A stretch of 64,000 bases of DNA from UBA4644 sp964541085 (GCA_964541085.1 CAZIPA010000007.1:1-64000), one strand, 5' to 3'. Shown: positions 15,872 to 24,496, numbered from the stretch's first letter. Made by a program: numbers and translations. Notes: a model not told the origin generated them from the sequence alone.

Positions 15872-17218
15872 TCAGGAATCCGTCAGCTTTTCCAGCCAGC
15901 CGGACTTCCGGTAATAGAGCACAAAGGCCACGCCGGACACCGCCCAGGTGATGGGATAGGCCAGAAACACCAGAGAAATGTTGTGGAACAGGTGCAGCAC
16001 CGTTTCGATATAGCTCACCCGGAGAATGCACCATGCGCCCAGCATGATAAACATGGGCACCTTGGAATAGCCCGCACCCCGGCAGACTGCCGCAATACCG
16101 TGGGACAGGGCCAGCAGGGTATAGCACAGGGCGCAGATTCTCGCCCGCAGAACGCCTGCCTCCACCGCCGCCGGCGCTTTTCCGAACAGGCTGATGAAGG
16201 TGGGGGCAAAGGCAAAGAAAATCACGCCGATGGTCGCTGCGCACAGACAGGAAAAGCCGATGCCGAAGGTGGCGCCCTTTTTCACCCGGTCAAACTGTCT
16301 GGCACCGATATTCTGGCTGACAAAGGTGGTGACCGCCGCGCAGAAGGCGTTGATGGGAATGAAGGCAAAGCCCTCGATTTTCATGTAGGCACCGTTGCCC
16401 GCCATGGCCGCAGAGCCGAAGGAGTTGACGCTGGACTGGACAATCACATTGGCAAAGGCGATGACGGAGTTCTGTACGCCGGAGGGCAGACCGATGCGCA
16501 GCATTTCCCGCAGCAGGGGCTTGTCCAGACAGACACCCTTCAGCGTTACCCGATGGAGTCCGTCCACCCGGCTCAGGCGGAAAAAGGCCAGTGCGGCGCT
16601 GACACCCTGGGCAATCACCGTGGCCAGTGCCGCGCCTGTCACGCCCAGCTGACAGGGGCCTACAAACAGGATATCCAGCACAACATTGGTCACGGAGGAT
16701 ACGATCAGATAATAGAGGGGTCTGCGGCTGTCGCTGACCGCCTGAAAAATGCCGCTGGCGCTGTTGTACAGGGCCACAAAAATCCCGCCGAAAAAGTAGG
16801 TGCGCATATAGCTCACCGCCAGCGGAAGCACCTCCGCCGGGGTTCCCATCAGCCGCAGCAGGGGTGCGCTGCCCACCGTGCCCAGCAGGGTCATAATGCC
16901 GCCGGCAATCAGAGCAAAGGTGACGGCTGTTCCCACCGCCCGGCGGGTCTGGTGGGCATCATTGGCACCGAAAAAGCGGGCAATCACCACGCCCACGCCG
17001 CCAAACATTCCGCCGAAAAAGCCTGTCACCAGAAAGATCAGCGAACCGGTGGAGGTCACGGCGGCCAGCGCGTCCTGTCCCAGATAGTTGCCCACCACCA
17101 GTGCGTCGGCCATATTATACAGCTGCTGGAACAGCTGTCCCAGAAACAGCGGCAGGGCAAACCGCAGCAGATTGGAGCGGATGTCTCCGTGGATCAGATC
17201 CACCTTTTGTTTTCCCAT
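15872..17218 (-). CDS. MATE-family multidrug/metabolite efflux transporter
   Basis: This 448-residue protein has about twelve membrane helices in two similar halves. It begins with the family hallmark IRSNLLRFALPLFLGQLFQQLYN, here broken at LLRFALPLFLGQ, followed by MADALVVGNYLG. The second half repeats the pattern, with MAGNGAYMKIEGFAFIPINA and a GQNIGA-like segment (FVSQNIGARQFDRV). MATE proteins export cationic drugs or metabolites using Na+ or H+. Many clostridial members of this size are of unknown substrate. The start ATG is preceded by GTGAGGATTATTT. It is a single gene, flanked downstream by the LtaS-like promoter and upstream by repeat-rich noncoding DNA. Confidence 0.9.
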   Translation of the reverse strand: MGKQKVDLIHGDIRSNLLRFALPLFLGQLFQQLYNMADALVVGNYLGQDALAAVTSTGSLIFLVTGFFGGMFGGVGVVIARFFGANDAHQTRRAVGTAVTFALIAGGIMTLLGTVGSAPLLRLMGTPAEVLPLAVSYMRTYFFGGIFVALYNSASGIFQAVSDSRRPLYYLIVSSVTNVVLDILFVGPCQLGVTGAALATVIAQGVSAALAFFRLSRVDGLHRVTLKGVCLDKPLLREMLRIGLPSGVQNSVIAFANVIVQSSVNSFGSAAMAGNGAYMKIEGFAFIPINAFCAAVTTFVSQNIGARQFDRVKKGATFGIGFSCLCAATIGVIFFAFAPTFISLFGKAPAAVEAGVLRARICALCYTLLALSHGIAAVCRGAGYSKVPMFIMLGAWCILRVSYIETVLHLFHNISLVFLAYPITWAVSGVAFVLYYRKSGWLEKLTDS

Positions 17219-17537
17219 AAATAATCCTCACTTTATAAGCGCATAAATCTTGCGGGTGGTTTTAGAGTTTCGGCCATATCCAAAGGCTCCCTTGTGCAAA
17301 GGCGACCGAGAGGGTTTTATCTGCAAACAAAACCACAAAATAAGTGCTCAATAATTTTGTAGCATTATCATCCCCTGCCGGGGGCGGTACTTTCGTGTGG
17401 ACGAAAGTACCCAAAGGCCAGCGGAGGGGTGTTGCGATACCCCCCTCCTGCACCACCCCTAACGCCCGCTCAGTCGCCGCGGGGCTTCCCTCTGAGAAAG
17501 CGGGACGCAGTAAAAGCCCTCCCGTCCCCCGTCCCTC

Positions 17538-17631
17538 ACGCCCGCAGGCGCATCCCACACGAAGTGCGCATCACGATGCGAAGCATCGCATCACGCCGCA
17601 AGGCGGCGATATCACTGCGCCGCAGGCGCTG
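17538..17631. repeat. Array of short hairpin units with ATCAC linkers
   Basis: Successive small palindromes (CGATGCgaaGCATCG, GCCGCaaGGCGGC, GCGCCgcaGGCGC) are separated by near-constant CATCAC or ATATCAC linkers. The linker is conserved while each palindrome has a different sequence. Confidence 0.65.
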
Positions 17632-17637
17632 AAGGGG

Positions 17638-17665
17638 CCTCCACAAAACCTGTTTTGTGGGGAGG
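17638..17665. repeat. CAAAAC/GTTTTG hairpin, family member 2
   Basis: CCTCCACAAAAC pairs with GTTTTGTGGGGAGG. It lies just beyond the mrp stop codon and resembles hairpins at 13520-13546 and 53809-53836. Confidence 0.6.
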
Positions 17666-17676
17666 CGAAGCCGATA

Positions 17677-18504
17677 TCATTCCCCAAGCAGCCGCTCCAG
17701 CAGGGCATCCAGCTCGGGGACGCTGACCTGCTCCACCTTTCCGGCATCCACGGCACGGGTGATGGCGGGATCCATGGGCAGACTGGTAAAGGCGGGAATG
17801 CCATATTCCTTCGCCTGCTGCTCTGCGTGGCTTTCGCCAAACAGGGCATGAACGCTGCCGCAGTCCGGGCAGCGGAAGGAGGCCATATTTTCCACCAGAG
17901 CCACCACGGGGATGTGCATCAGCTTTGCCATTTTTTCGGCCTTTTCCACGATCATAGTCACCAGCTCCTGAGGCGTGGTCACCAGAATGATGCCGTCCAC
18001 CGGCAGCGACTGAAACACCGTCAGCGGCACATCGCCCGTGCCCGGCGGCATATCCACATACAGATAATCCACATCATCCCACAGAACCTCGGACCAGAAC
18101 TGCTTCACCGCACCGGCGATCACCGGGCCGCGCCACACCACCGGATCAGATTCGTTTTCCAGCAGCAGGTTGGCGGACATGAGCTGAATGCCGGAGGCCG
18201 TCACCTTGGGCAGGATTCCCGCCTCGCAGCCATCGGCCCGGCCATGAATATTGAAGGCCCGGGGAATGGAGGGGCCGGTAATGTCCGCATCCAGCACCGC
18301 CGTGCGGAAGCCCTTTTTCTGCGTTCCGGCCGCCAGCAGGGAGGTCACCAGAGATTTTCCCACGCCGCCCTTGCCGGACACCACCGCATAAACCTTTTTC
18401 ACCGATGCGCCCCTGGCCAGCTCCGCCCGGAAGCTCTGGGGGGCCGTACGGGAAGCGCAGTCGCTGCCGCAGGTCTCGCAATTATGGGTACAGTTTTCAC
18501 TCAT
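17677..18504 (-). CDS. mrp: Mrp/NBP35-family ATP-binding protein
   Basis: This 275-residue P-loop ATPase probably works as an iron-sulfur cluster carrier or scaffold in the cytoplasm. The N-terminus has a cysteine cluster, C5, C9, C12 and C16 (MSENCTHNCETCGSDC). The deviant Walker A is SGKGGVGKS (residues 43-51), and DMPPGTGDVPLTV is the Mrp signature. A CPDC pair near residue 210 is the usual dimer-interface cluster site. The ATG at 18504 is used because GAGGTG lies 8 bases before it; a GTG 9 bases upstream falls inside that ribosome binding site. Clustered N-terminal cysteines of this form are common in anaerobic Clostridia. Confidence 0.92.
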   Translation of the reverse strand: MSENCTHNCETCGSDCASRTAPQSFRAELARGASVKKVYAVVSGKGGVGKSLVTSLLAAGTQKKGFRTAVLDADITGPSIPRAFNIHGRADGCEAGILPKVTASGIQLMSANLLLENESDPVVWRGPVIAGAVKQFWSEVLWDDVDYLYVDMPPGTGDVPLTVFQSLPVDGIILVTTPQELVTMIVEKAEKMAKLMHIPVVALVENMASFRCPDCGSVHALFGESHAEQQAKEYGIPAFTSLPMDPAITRAVDAGKVEQVSVPELDALLERLLGE

Positions 18505-18549
18505 AAATATCACACCTCTGTTTCAGGCTGAAATGCCATAAGTAATTTT

Positions 18550-18579
18550 ATCATACCACAGTTTTCCCTGTTTCCACAA
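18550..18579 (-). promoter_or_regulatory. Probable promoter of mrp
   Basis: On the minus strand TATGAT (18555-18550) has a weak TTGTGG (18579-18574) 18 bases upstream. Confidence 0.5.
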
Positions 18580-18649
18580 GTCTTTTCCCCCGTTTCCCGG
18601 GAAATGTTTTCTTTCTTTTCATTTTTCACGGTTTCTCCGGCAGGTGCGC

Positions 18650-18678
18650 TTGACGATTTCGGGAAAATGGCATACAAT
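18650..18678 (+). promoter_or_regulatory. mgtE: Promoter of mgtE
   Basis: TTGACG (18650-18655) and TACAAT (18673-18678) have a 17-base spacer. Transcription would start near 18685, leaving a leader of about 218 bases before mgtE. Confidence 0.75.
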
Positions 18679-18684
18679 AATGCT

Positions 18685-18902
18685 GTATGGGCTTTGTCCC
18701 CATCTATTTTTACCGATAAGAGAGGTGAAGAGCATGGACACCGGAAGCGGCAGCGGTACAAGGTCAAAAGGTCGAAGTACGCGCCCGGCGGTGCGTTCCG
18801 GCGGTCTGTGCCCGGGACGCGGCTGAGCTGCGCCGTCCTTCTGTCCCGTTCCGCGCTTCCATCCGCCTGCCCGGCAGGCATATCAAAAAGGAGGAGCGAC
18901 AC
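18685..18902 (+). promoter_or_regulatory. Long GC-rich leader of mgtE, candidate Mg2+-responsive region
   Basis: The stretch between the promoter and the mgtE ribosome binding site is unusually long and full of potential pairing. One element is GTAC-AA-GGTC-AAAA-GGTC-GAA-GTAC near 18756-18780; another is a GCCTGC/GCAGGC hairpin at 18865-18879, directly before AAAAAGGAGGAG. The known Mg2+ sensor of such genes is the M-box (ykoK) riboswitch. I see only a faint resemblance to it and cannot claim it. A possible upstream ORF lies within. Confidence 0.4.
18734..18826 (+). CDS. Possible 30-codon leader peptide upstream of mgtE
   Basis: An ATG with a good GAGGTG site 6 bases upstream opens a 30-codon frame beginning MDTGSGSGTRSKGRSTRPAV and ending GLCPGRG-stop, 76 bases before mgtE. 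It is Gly-, Ser- and Arg-rich, unlike a structured protein. Leader peptides such as MgtL control Mg2+ transporter mRNAs in enterobacteria; that this one does the same is inference. The alternative is chance: a purine-rich stretch followed by an ATG. Confidence 0.35.
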   Translation: MDTGSGSGTRSKGRSTRPAVRSGGLCPGRG

Positions 18903-20294
18903 ATGACAGAAATCACCCGTTTCGAAGAAAAAATTCTGACCCTTTTGCAGGAAAAGCAATACACCGCCCTGCAACGGTATCTGGATACGCTGAACCCGGC
19001 GGACATCGCGGAATGTCTGGACGATCTGCTGGACAGCGGCGATCTGGCGGAGGAGGAGCTGCCCCGGGTGTTCCGGCTTCTGCCCAAGGAGCTGGCCTCG
19101 GATACCTTTTCCCATATGGAGCCCGACTTGCAGGAAACCCTCATTGATGCCTTTTCCGATGGGGAGCTTTCCCAGGTGCTGGGGGATATGTTTCTGGACG
19201 ACACCGTGGATGTGATCGAGGAAATGCCCGCCAACATCGTCAAGCGCATTTTGAAAAATATCGACCCGGAAACCCGCAAGGCCGTCAATCAGGTTCTGAA
19301 TTATCCCGAGGACAGCGCCGGAAGCATCATGACCACGGAGTTTGTGGATCTGAAGCCCGGCATGACGGTGGCCGAAGCCTTTGACCACATCCGCCGCACC
19401 GGTGTGGACAAGGAGACCATTTACATCTGCTATATCATCGGCCCCACCCGCAAGCTGCTGGGGCTGGTATCCGTAAAGGATCTGCTGCTGGCGGACAGCG
19501 GCGCGGTGCTGCGGGACATGATGGAGACCAACATCATCTCCGTTTCCACCCTGGACGACCGGGAGGATGCGGCAAAGCTGTTTACCCGCTATGATTTTTC
19601 CGCTCTGCCGGTGGTGGACCGGGAAAACCGGCTGGTGGGCATTGTCACCGTGGACGATGCCATTGATGTTTTGCAGGAGGAAGCCACGGAGGATATGGAA
19701 AAGATGGCGGCTCTGACCCCCTCGGAGCACCCCTATCTGAAATCCTCCGCCTTTGAAATCTGGAAGCAGCGCATCCCCTGGCTGCTGATTCTCATGGTGT
19801 CCGCCACCTTTACCGGCATGATTATCTCCGGCTTTGAATCGGCACTGGCCAAATATGCAGCGCTGATCGCCTTCATTCCCATGCTCATGGACACCGGCGG
19901 CAACAGCGGCTCGCAGGCGTCCGTCACCGTGATCCGGGGCATGAGTCTGGGAGATATCGCCTTTTCCGATCTGCTGCGGGTGCTGTGGAAGGAAACCCGG
20001 GTGGCGCTTTTGTGCGGTCTGTCGCTGGCCGCTGCCGCCTTTGGCAAGATCCTGCTCATTGACGGACTGCTGCTGCGCAATGCCGGCATCACGCCCATGG
20101 TGGCGCTGGTGGTGTGCCTGACGCTGGTCTGTACGGTATTTTTCGCAAAGCTGGTGGGCTGTGCCCTGCCGCTGCTGGCCAAAAAGCTGGGCTTTGACCC
20201 GGCGGTGATGGCCTCACCCTTTATCACCACCATTGTGGATGCCCTTTCTCTGCTGATCTATTTCCAGATCGCCTCGGCGCTTCTGGGAATCTGA
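18903..20294 (+). CDS. mgtE: Magnesium transporter MgtE
   Basis: This 463-residue protein is a full-length Mg2+ channel/transporter. It has an N-terminal helical domain (about 1-125, with repeated LPRVFRLLPKE-like helices) and two CBS domains at about 130-255 (SIMTTEFVDLKPGMTVAEAF, then METNIISVSTLDDRED). Five membrane helices follow from about 285, including the pore signature with MDTGGNSGSQASVTVIRG. The cytoplasmic domains sense Mg2+ and close the pore. The start follows AAAAAGGAGGAG by 8 bases. A promoter with a long leader lies upstream, and a thioesterase gene follows after 31 bases. Confidence 0.96.
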   Translation: MTEITRFEEKILTLLQEKQYTALQRYLDTLNPADIAECLDDLLDSGDLAEEELPRVFRLLPKELASDTFSHMEPDLQETLIDAFSDGELSQVLGDMFLDDTVDVIEEMPANIVKRILKNIDPETRKAVNQVLNYPEDSAGSIMTTEFVDLKPGMTVAEAFDHIRRTGVDKETIYICYIIGPTRKLLGLVSVKDLLLADSGAVLRDMMETNIISVSTLDDREDAAKLFTRYDFSALPVVDRENRLVGIVTVDDAIDVLQEEATEDMEKMAALTPSEHPYLKSSAFEIWKQRIPWLLILMVSATFTGMIISGFESALAKYAALIAFIPMLMDTGGNSGSQASVTVIRGMSLGDIAFSDLLRVLWKETRVALLCGLSLAAAAFGKILLIDGLLLRNAGITPMVALVVCLTLVCTVFFAKLVGCALPLLAKKLGFDPAVMASPFITTIVDALSLLIYFQIASALLGI

Positions 20295-20325
20295 CCATAG
20301 ACAATCCACCGGAAGGAGACTTTTT

Positions 20326-20718
20326 ATGCTGGAGCTTGGAAGAACCCATCAATTCATCCGCACCGTTGCCCCCGGCAACACTGCCAACGCCCTGAAAAGC
20401 GGCAATCTGGAGGTGCTGGCCACCCCTGTGATGATCGCATGGATGGAGGAATGCTGTCTGGAGTGCGTCCGGCCGGAGCTGGAGCCCGGCATGACCACCG
20501 TGGGCACCCAGGTGAATGTGACCCATGAAGCCCCCACGCCGGTGGAGGGCAGCGTTCTCATCCGCTGCCGGCTGGATGAAATGGAGGGCCGCCGGCTGAC
20601 CTTTTCCGTGGAAGCCTCGGACAGCGCAGGACTCATCGGCCGGGGCATTCATGAGCGTTTTATTGTAGACGGCCAGCGCTTTCAGGCCAAATGTGACCGG
20701 AAGCGCAAGCCGCTCTGA
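20326..20718 (+). CDS. Hotdog-fold thioesterase (FlK-like)
   Basis: This 130-residue single hotdog domain begins MLELGRTHQFIRTVAPGNTA. It contains the helix MIAWMEECCLECV, the GTQVNVTHEAPTPVEG strand-turn and the SAGLIGRGIHERFIV segment. This is the pattern of fluoroacetyl-CoA thioesterase-type proteins, where T, E and H residues form the active site. Substrate is unknown; most relatives hydrolyse small acyl-CoAs. It lies between mgtE and an acetamidase gene on the same strand with 31- and 38-base gaps, and the ribosome binding site is GGAAGGAG. A shared job with the amidase is possible but unproven. Confidence 0.87.
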   Translation: MLELGRTHQFIRTVAPGNTANALKSGNLEVLATPVMIAWMEECCLECVRPELEPGMTTVGTQVNVTHEAPTPVEGSVLIRCRLDEMEGRRLTFSVEASDSAGLIGRGIHERFIVDGQRFQAKCDRKRKPL

Positions 20719-20756
20719 AAAAAGTCCGTCATCATATCAGAAAGGAGCACTGCATC

Positions 20757-21653
20757 ATGCTGACACTGAGCAAGCAATTTGTCACCAACAACATGAGCCC
20801 CCACAACAAGCCCATCGCCTTTGCCAAAAGCGGCGAAACCGTGTGCTTTGAGACCCGGGACTGCTATGACGACCGTCTCCGGGGTGACGGCACAGTAGAC
20901 CATCCCGAGCTGGCGCTGGAAAATCCCGCCACCGGCCCGCTGTATATTGAAGGGGCCGAGCCCGGCGATGTGCTGAAGGTTCACATTGACGATATCAACA
21001 TCAATCCCACCGGCCTGATGCGGGCTTCTGTGTCCGGCGGCGCCTTCAACGATCTGGTGGAATATCGCAAGGTGCGCCAGTTTGATACCTCCGGAGCGTA
21101 TATTCAGTTCAACGACCGTCTGCGTTTCCCCATTGATACCATGATCGGCGTCATCGGCACGGCCCCGGAGGAGGATACCGTGATGACCCACACGCCCGGC
21201 TCTCACGGCGGAAACATGGACTGCAACCAGATCGTCATGGGTTCTACCCTCTATCTGCCGGTGAATGTGCCCGGCGCACTGCTGTCCATGGGCGATCTTC
21301 ATGCGCTGATGGGCGACGGCGAAGTGATGATCTGCGGCATGGAAACCGGCGGTCTGGTGACGGTCACGGTGGAGGTTGTGAAAAACTTCCCCATGCCCAC
21401 CCCTGCGCTGGCCTGTCGGGGACAGTTTTATTCCATCCAGAGCGCCAACACGCTGGATCAGGCGTCCCGCAAGGCATCCCGGGCCATGCTGAAGTTTTTG
21501 CAGCAGGTGACGGATATGGATGTGCATGACTGCGCCATGCTGCTGAGCCTGAAGGGCAACCTCACCGTCTGCCAGATCGTAGACCCCCAGCTCACCGTGC
21601 GCATGGGCATTGACCAGTCCATTCTGGATGCCTATGATGTGGTGCTGCCGTAA
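20757..21653 (+). CDS. Acetamidase/formamidase family protein
   Basis: This 298-residue cytoplasmic hydrolase matches the FmdA/AmdA family. Recognisable segments are SGETVCFETRDCYDD, EGAEPGDVLKVHI, the metal-binding TPGSHGGNMDCNQI, LYLPVNVPGALLSMGD and HALMGDGEVMICGMET. Members hydrolyse formamide or acetamide to ammonia and the acid. It is shorter than the long fungal and Methylophilus forms but typical of clostridial versions. AAAGGAG lies 9 bases before the start. It ends the mgtE-side gene group and is followed by a strong terminator. Confidence 0.92.
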   Translation: MLTLSKQFVTNNMSPHNKPIAFAKSGETVCFETRDCYDDRLRGDGTVDHPELALENPATGPLYIEGAEPGDVLKVHIDDININPTGLMRASVSGGAFNDLVEYRKVRQFDTSGAYIQFNDRLRFPIDTMIGVIGTAPEEDTVMTHTPGSHGGNMDCNQIVMGSTLYLPVNVPGALLSMGDLHALMGDGEVMICGMETGGLVTVTVEVVKNFPMPTPALACRGQFYSIQSANTLDQASRKASRAMLKFLQQVTDMDVHDCAMLLSLKGNLTVCQIVDPQLTVRMGIDQSILDAYDVVLP

Positions 21654-21665
21654 AAGTGAATCAGA

Positions 21666-21698
21666 AAAAGCTCCCCTGCGGGGGAGCTTTTGTTTTTT
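21666..21698 (+). terminator. Rho-independent terminator
   Basis: AAAAGCTCCCC pairs with GGGGAGCTTTT around a short loop and is followed by T-rich sequence. It ends the acetamidase transcript and converges with the lipoprotein gene. Confidence 0.88.
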
Positions 21699-21705
21699 GC
21701 ATTTT

Positions 21706-22824
21706 TCAGTTCTGAAAATCCTGCCACCAGCGATGGCCGTTTTTGGCGATGTTTTCTTCGGTGCGCAGGGTGTTGGAATATATGGGTGCTTCTCCGCCGA
21801 TCAGCTCCGGCGTTCCGGTTTTCTCCGGGCGGGTATAGACCGAAGTGCTGAGAAGCTCATAATATTCTCCGGTCTGGGCGTTAAGATAGCAGGTCAAACC
21901 GGAAAATTGCTCCTTTTCCAGCTCCAGCAGACCGTAATAGGTAACACGGCCAGTGGCTCCATCGGCAATTTCCGGATGTGTTTGCAGATATTCGGGATAA
22001 AGCTCCTCGGCCAGCTGCACAAAGTCCGGATTTTTCATGCCCCATACAATTGCCCAGTTGGACGCAGGAGAACTAAGCGCCAAGTCCACAGGCTCCGGTG
22101 TGCGGGAAAGGGTGTGCAGCTTGTCCAGATTGCCGGAGGGGCCATAATAGCGGTAGATTTCGTAGGCATTCTCCTGCTGTACCAGCACAAACGCCACATC
22201 TTCCCGCCGATGCGCCAGCACCTGAAGCACCGTCCCGTTTTCAAACTGCTGCACCGTCTCCTGCTCCTGCCCGGAGGGCCGCACCCGGTAAAGGGTATCA
22301 CCCACCGCCAGATAGACCCATTGATTGGTCAAGGAAAGGGAAGTCACCTGCGATGCGTCCGGCCACCAGGTCACATACGCTTCGCCCATCCAGTCCAGAC
22401 CCAGACTGCCCTCCGGGCTGTTGCGGATGCGCATCTGCATGGCATAATCCAGGCCCTCGTCGGTCGGCCACCAGTCGGGCTTGGGATCGCTGTACCAGAC
22501 AGTATCGCTCTCCCCTTCGCCGTAGACGGAAATGGCATATTCCCGCTCCACGCTGAAATATTCCTCATAGGAAAGGGCCTCCGGCGCAGTATAATCCGCC
22601 CAGGGCGCATTCTCCGGAACGCTTTGCCAGCTGGTTTCGACAGGTGTTTCTTCCTGCGGCGAATTGTCACCCTCCGCAGGCGTTTCCGGATTTACGGTAT
22701 CGTCAACGGGCGTGTTCCCGCCGGAATTGGCCGCATCCCCGTTCTGACCACAGGCGGAGAGGGTGAAGCAGAGCAGAACACAGAGTATCACGCTCAGAAA
22801 GACAGAAATGCGGTTCTTTTTCAT
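21706..22824 (-). CDS. Lipoprotein of unknown function
   Basis: This 372-residue secreted lipoprotein has a signal sequence ending in the lipobox LSAC, so C25 is the lipidated residue. A Pro/Glu/Thr-rich tether (about 26-65) links it to a beta-rich domain of about 300 residues. Strand pairs such as NQWVYLAVGDTLYRVR and DVAFVLVQQENAYEIYRYY hint at a propeller-like fold, but I cannot name the family. It overlaps the upstream secreted protein gene by 4 bases (ATGA), so the two are translationally coupled and probably work together at the cell surface. Confidence 0.75.
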   Translation of the reverse strand: MKKNRISVFLSVILCVLLCFTLSACGQNGDAANSGGNTPVDDTVNPETPAEGDNSPQEETPVETSWQSVPENAPWADYTAPEALSYEEYFSVEREYAISVYGEGESDTVWYSDPKPDWWPTDEGLDYAMQMRIRNSPEGSLGLDWMGEAYVTWWPDASQVTSLSLTNQWVYLAVGDTLYRVRPSGQEQETVQQFENGTVLQVLAHRREDVAFVLVQQENAYEIYRYYGPSGNLDKLHTLSRTPEPVDLALSSPASNWAIVWGMKNPDFVQLAEELYPEYLQTHPEIADGATGRVTYYGLLELEKEQFSGLTCYLNAQTGEYYELLSTSVYTRPEKTGTPELIGGEAPIYSNTLRTEENIAKNGHRWWQDFQN

Positions 22825-24155
22825 TCAACAATACCTCCTACAGATTCTACGCCATTGGAAATGTTGCCAACATAGCCACAGCCGAGACAGGTAGCATTGG
22901 AACCCGGCGTTTGTGCATAGTGGTGTTCCAGAATGTAGCCGTTACACGAACCATTATCACAGTAGACTTTGTGATAAGTGGAATTGTACTTGGCATAAGT
23001 CCCAAAGTCATGCGCATAGGCTTGCGTTACTTCTGTATACTGCGAATAGAAAGAACTGTAAGTAAGCGTTCGCGTTCCTACGCCGCAGTGTCCGTCATGA
23101 TTGGCTTCATAAATGGAAATTCTGGTACTGGTGGTACTCATGACAATTACGGAGTGCGTGTCATTCAACCGCAGATAAGTACCGGGCTGCAATCCGTACA
23201 GGAAAGTCTTGGCGGCAGCCGAACTGGAGAAGGACGCTGTACCAATGGAGTGACCGGAAGGTGCCCATGCGGAAAGATGTGCATATTGTGCAAAGACATA
23301 GCGCGCAAAGCCCCCACATTGGGTTCCCTCGCCAAACCATTCGCAGTTGCAGTCACGACTATAGTGGCAAGGATGGTCGTTACAGGCGCTGCCGTTCTTT
23401 GTGAAATAAGACCCAACCGGATATTCTGCTAAAGGCAGAGTTTGCAGTTTATTGGCCTCTATGCTTTGAGCCGATACAGCAGTGGCTGCTGCTTCATCGG
23501 CTTCACAAACGCCGATAGGCAGTGTAGCGAAGTCAGCAGAAACATTCGTATTGGCGGTAATGTCATAGCAGAAGCCTTCTCCTTGCGCATTTTCCCAGTA
23601 GAAGGTTTCCGGCGTGATCGGATACACAAACTGAATTCCGGAAAAAGTACTGTAGGCAATTTCCTGCTCTGTTATGGTGCTGTACATACATACAGTTTCA
23701 TTGCGCAAATAGTAAAGAGACGAACCGAGAACCTTCAGATTCCAAAGCGTGTTGGCAGAAGCGTTTACCAATGTGGTTGCGGCACCACTGATAACATCGA
23801 CTTGTCCAATGGCGTTGTCTTCGGTAATATAGTAAACGAGGTTTCCAGAGTAGCCAATTTCTTTCAGCGGCACGGCGAGCAACAGGGAGATGCTTCCCAC
23901 TTGGGTATCTTTCATATACAGATAGCCCGGCGTGTAGGAAAGCGTGTCATCGAAAAAGTTTGCAGAGAACGAAAACTCATCGAAACTCGTAAAGATGAAC
24001 GGAATGAGATGCGCATAATCTTCACTCAGATAAGTTTCCTCGAAAACCGTTTGCACGGGCAAGGCTTCCGTTTCGGTTGTTGCGAAGGTGGGCACTGCCA
24101 AAGCCAACAATGCGGTCAGCAACAGTGCAGTAAGGGATGATAATTTTCTTAACAT
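22821..24155 (-). CDS. Secreted protein with papain-fold (CHAP/NlpC-like) region
   Basis: This 444-residue protein begins with a signal peptide (MLRKLSSLTALLLTALLALA, cleavage after TFA). A beta-strand-rich domain follows at about 30-235. A segment with C280 in TQCGGFARYVF, H334 in NDTHSVIVMS and E350/N352 in IYEANHDG has the order and spacing of a cysteine peptidase or amidase of the CHAP/NlpC type. It is cysteine-rich, and its C-terminal tail has paired cysteines (CDNGSC and CLGCG) that may bind zinc. The start was chosen for AAAAGGAG 7 bases upstream. A TTGACA promoter lies 186 bases upstream. The gene is AT-richer than its neighbours. A peptidoglycan or protein target is inference. Confidence 0.72.
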   Translation of the reverse strand: MLRKLSSLTALLLTALLALAVPTFATTETEALPVQTVFEETYLSEDYAHLIPFIFTSFDEFSFSANFFDDTLSYTPGYLYMKDTQVGSISLLLAVPLKEIGYSGNLVYYITEDNAIGQVDVISGAATTLVNASANTLWNLKVLGSSLYYLRNETVCMYSTITEQEIAYSTFSGIQFVYPITPETFYWENAQGEGFCYDITANTNVSADFATLPIGVCEADEAAATAVSAQSIEANKLQTLPLAEYPVGSYFTKNGSACNDHPCHYSRDCNCEWFGEGTQCGGFARYVFAQYAHLSAWAPSGHSIGTASFSSSAAAKTFLYGLQPGTYLRLNDTHSVIVMSTTSTRISIYEANHDGHCGVGTRTLTYSSFYSQYTEVTQAYAHDFGTYAKYNSTYHKVYCDNGSCNGYILEHHYAQTPGSNATCLGCGYVGNISNGVESVGGIVE

Positions 24156-24340
24156 ATCGATTCTCCTTTTAAGTCGGGGATACCTTTGAAGATTCTGTAC
24201 AAAGGTCATCCAATGTGGAACGGATCATGAGTGTTCTACTGCCGCAGAAAAGGATTTATGATAAGCCCAACTGCGACTGGTGCTCAGGAACGCATGGCGG
24301 CGGCCCCCTTTCTTTTTATGGATATAAAGTGTTTTTCTGT

Positions 24341-24369
24341 ATTGTATGTCCTTCAATTTCCATTGTCAA
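24341..24369 (-). promoter_or_regulatory. Promoter of the secreted protein/lipoprotein operon
   Basis: On the minus strand TTGACA (24369-24364) and TACAAT (24346-24341) have a 17-base spacer, close to the sigma-A consensus. Confidence 0.72.
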
Positions 24370-24496
24370 GCGTTTTCCGTGTTCATGTTGCAATTTTGAC
24401 AAATTGAACGGAAAGTCATATGAAAAAATCTGAAATTTCTGTGAAATTGACTGTCCCGAATCGGGTTCTTCCGTTGTTTATATATATTATATGCCC

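Larger units (their letters stand above)
17219..17676. other. Noncoding, palindrome-rich intergenic stretch
   Basis: No gene is supported here. The stretch contains a perfect 11-bp inverted repeat (GGTACTTTCGT, 17386-17396, with its complement at 17401-17411), a short array of hairpin units (17538-17631) and a CCACAAAAC/GTTTTGTGG hairpin (17638-17665). Long open frames through it are artefacts of base composition. Confidence 0.7.

Noticed and set aside
17538..17631. Possible CRISPR array.
   Set aside because: The repeated part is a 5-8 base linker while the palindromes vary; there is no constant repeat of CRISPR length, no spacers and no cas genes.
18685..18902. M-box (ykoK) riboswitch upstream of mgtE.
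   Set aside because: Only an AGGTGAAG-like start and an AAAA-capped stem are reminiscent. The conserved core and the closing GCTAAAGCTCTACG-like end are missing, so I report only a leader of unknown type.
24396..24424. Plus-strand promoter TTGACA-17-TATGAA.
   Set aside because: It points into the 3' end of the convergent thrS gene and has no gene to serve; probably chance in an AT-rich stretch.
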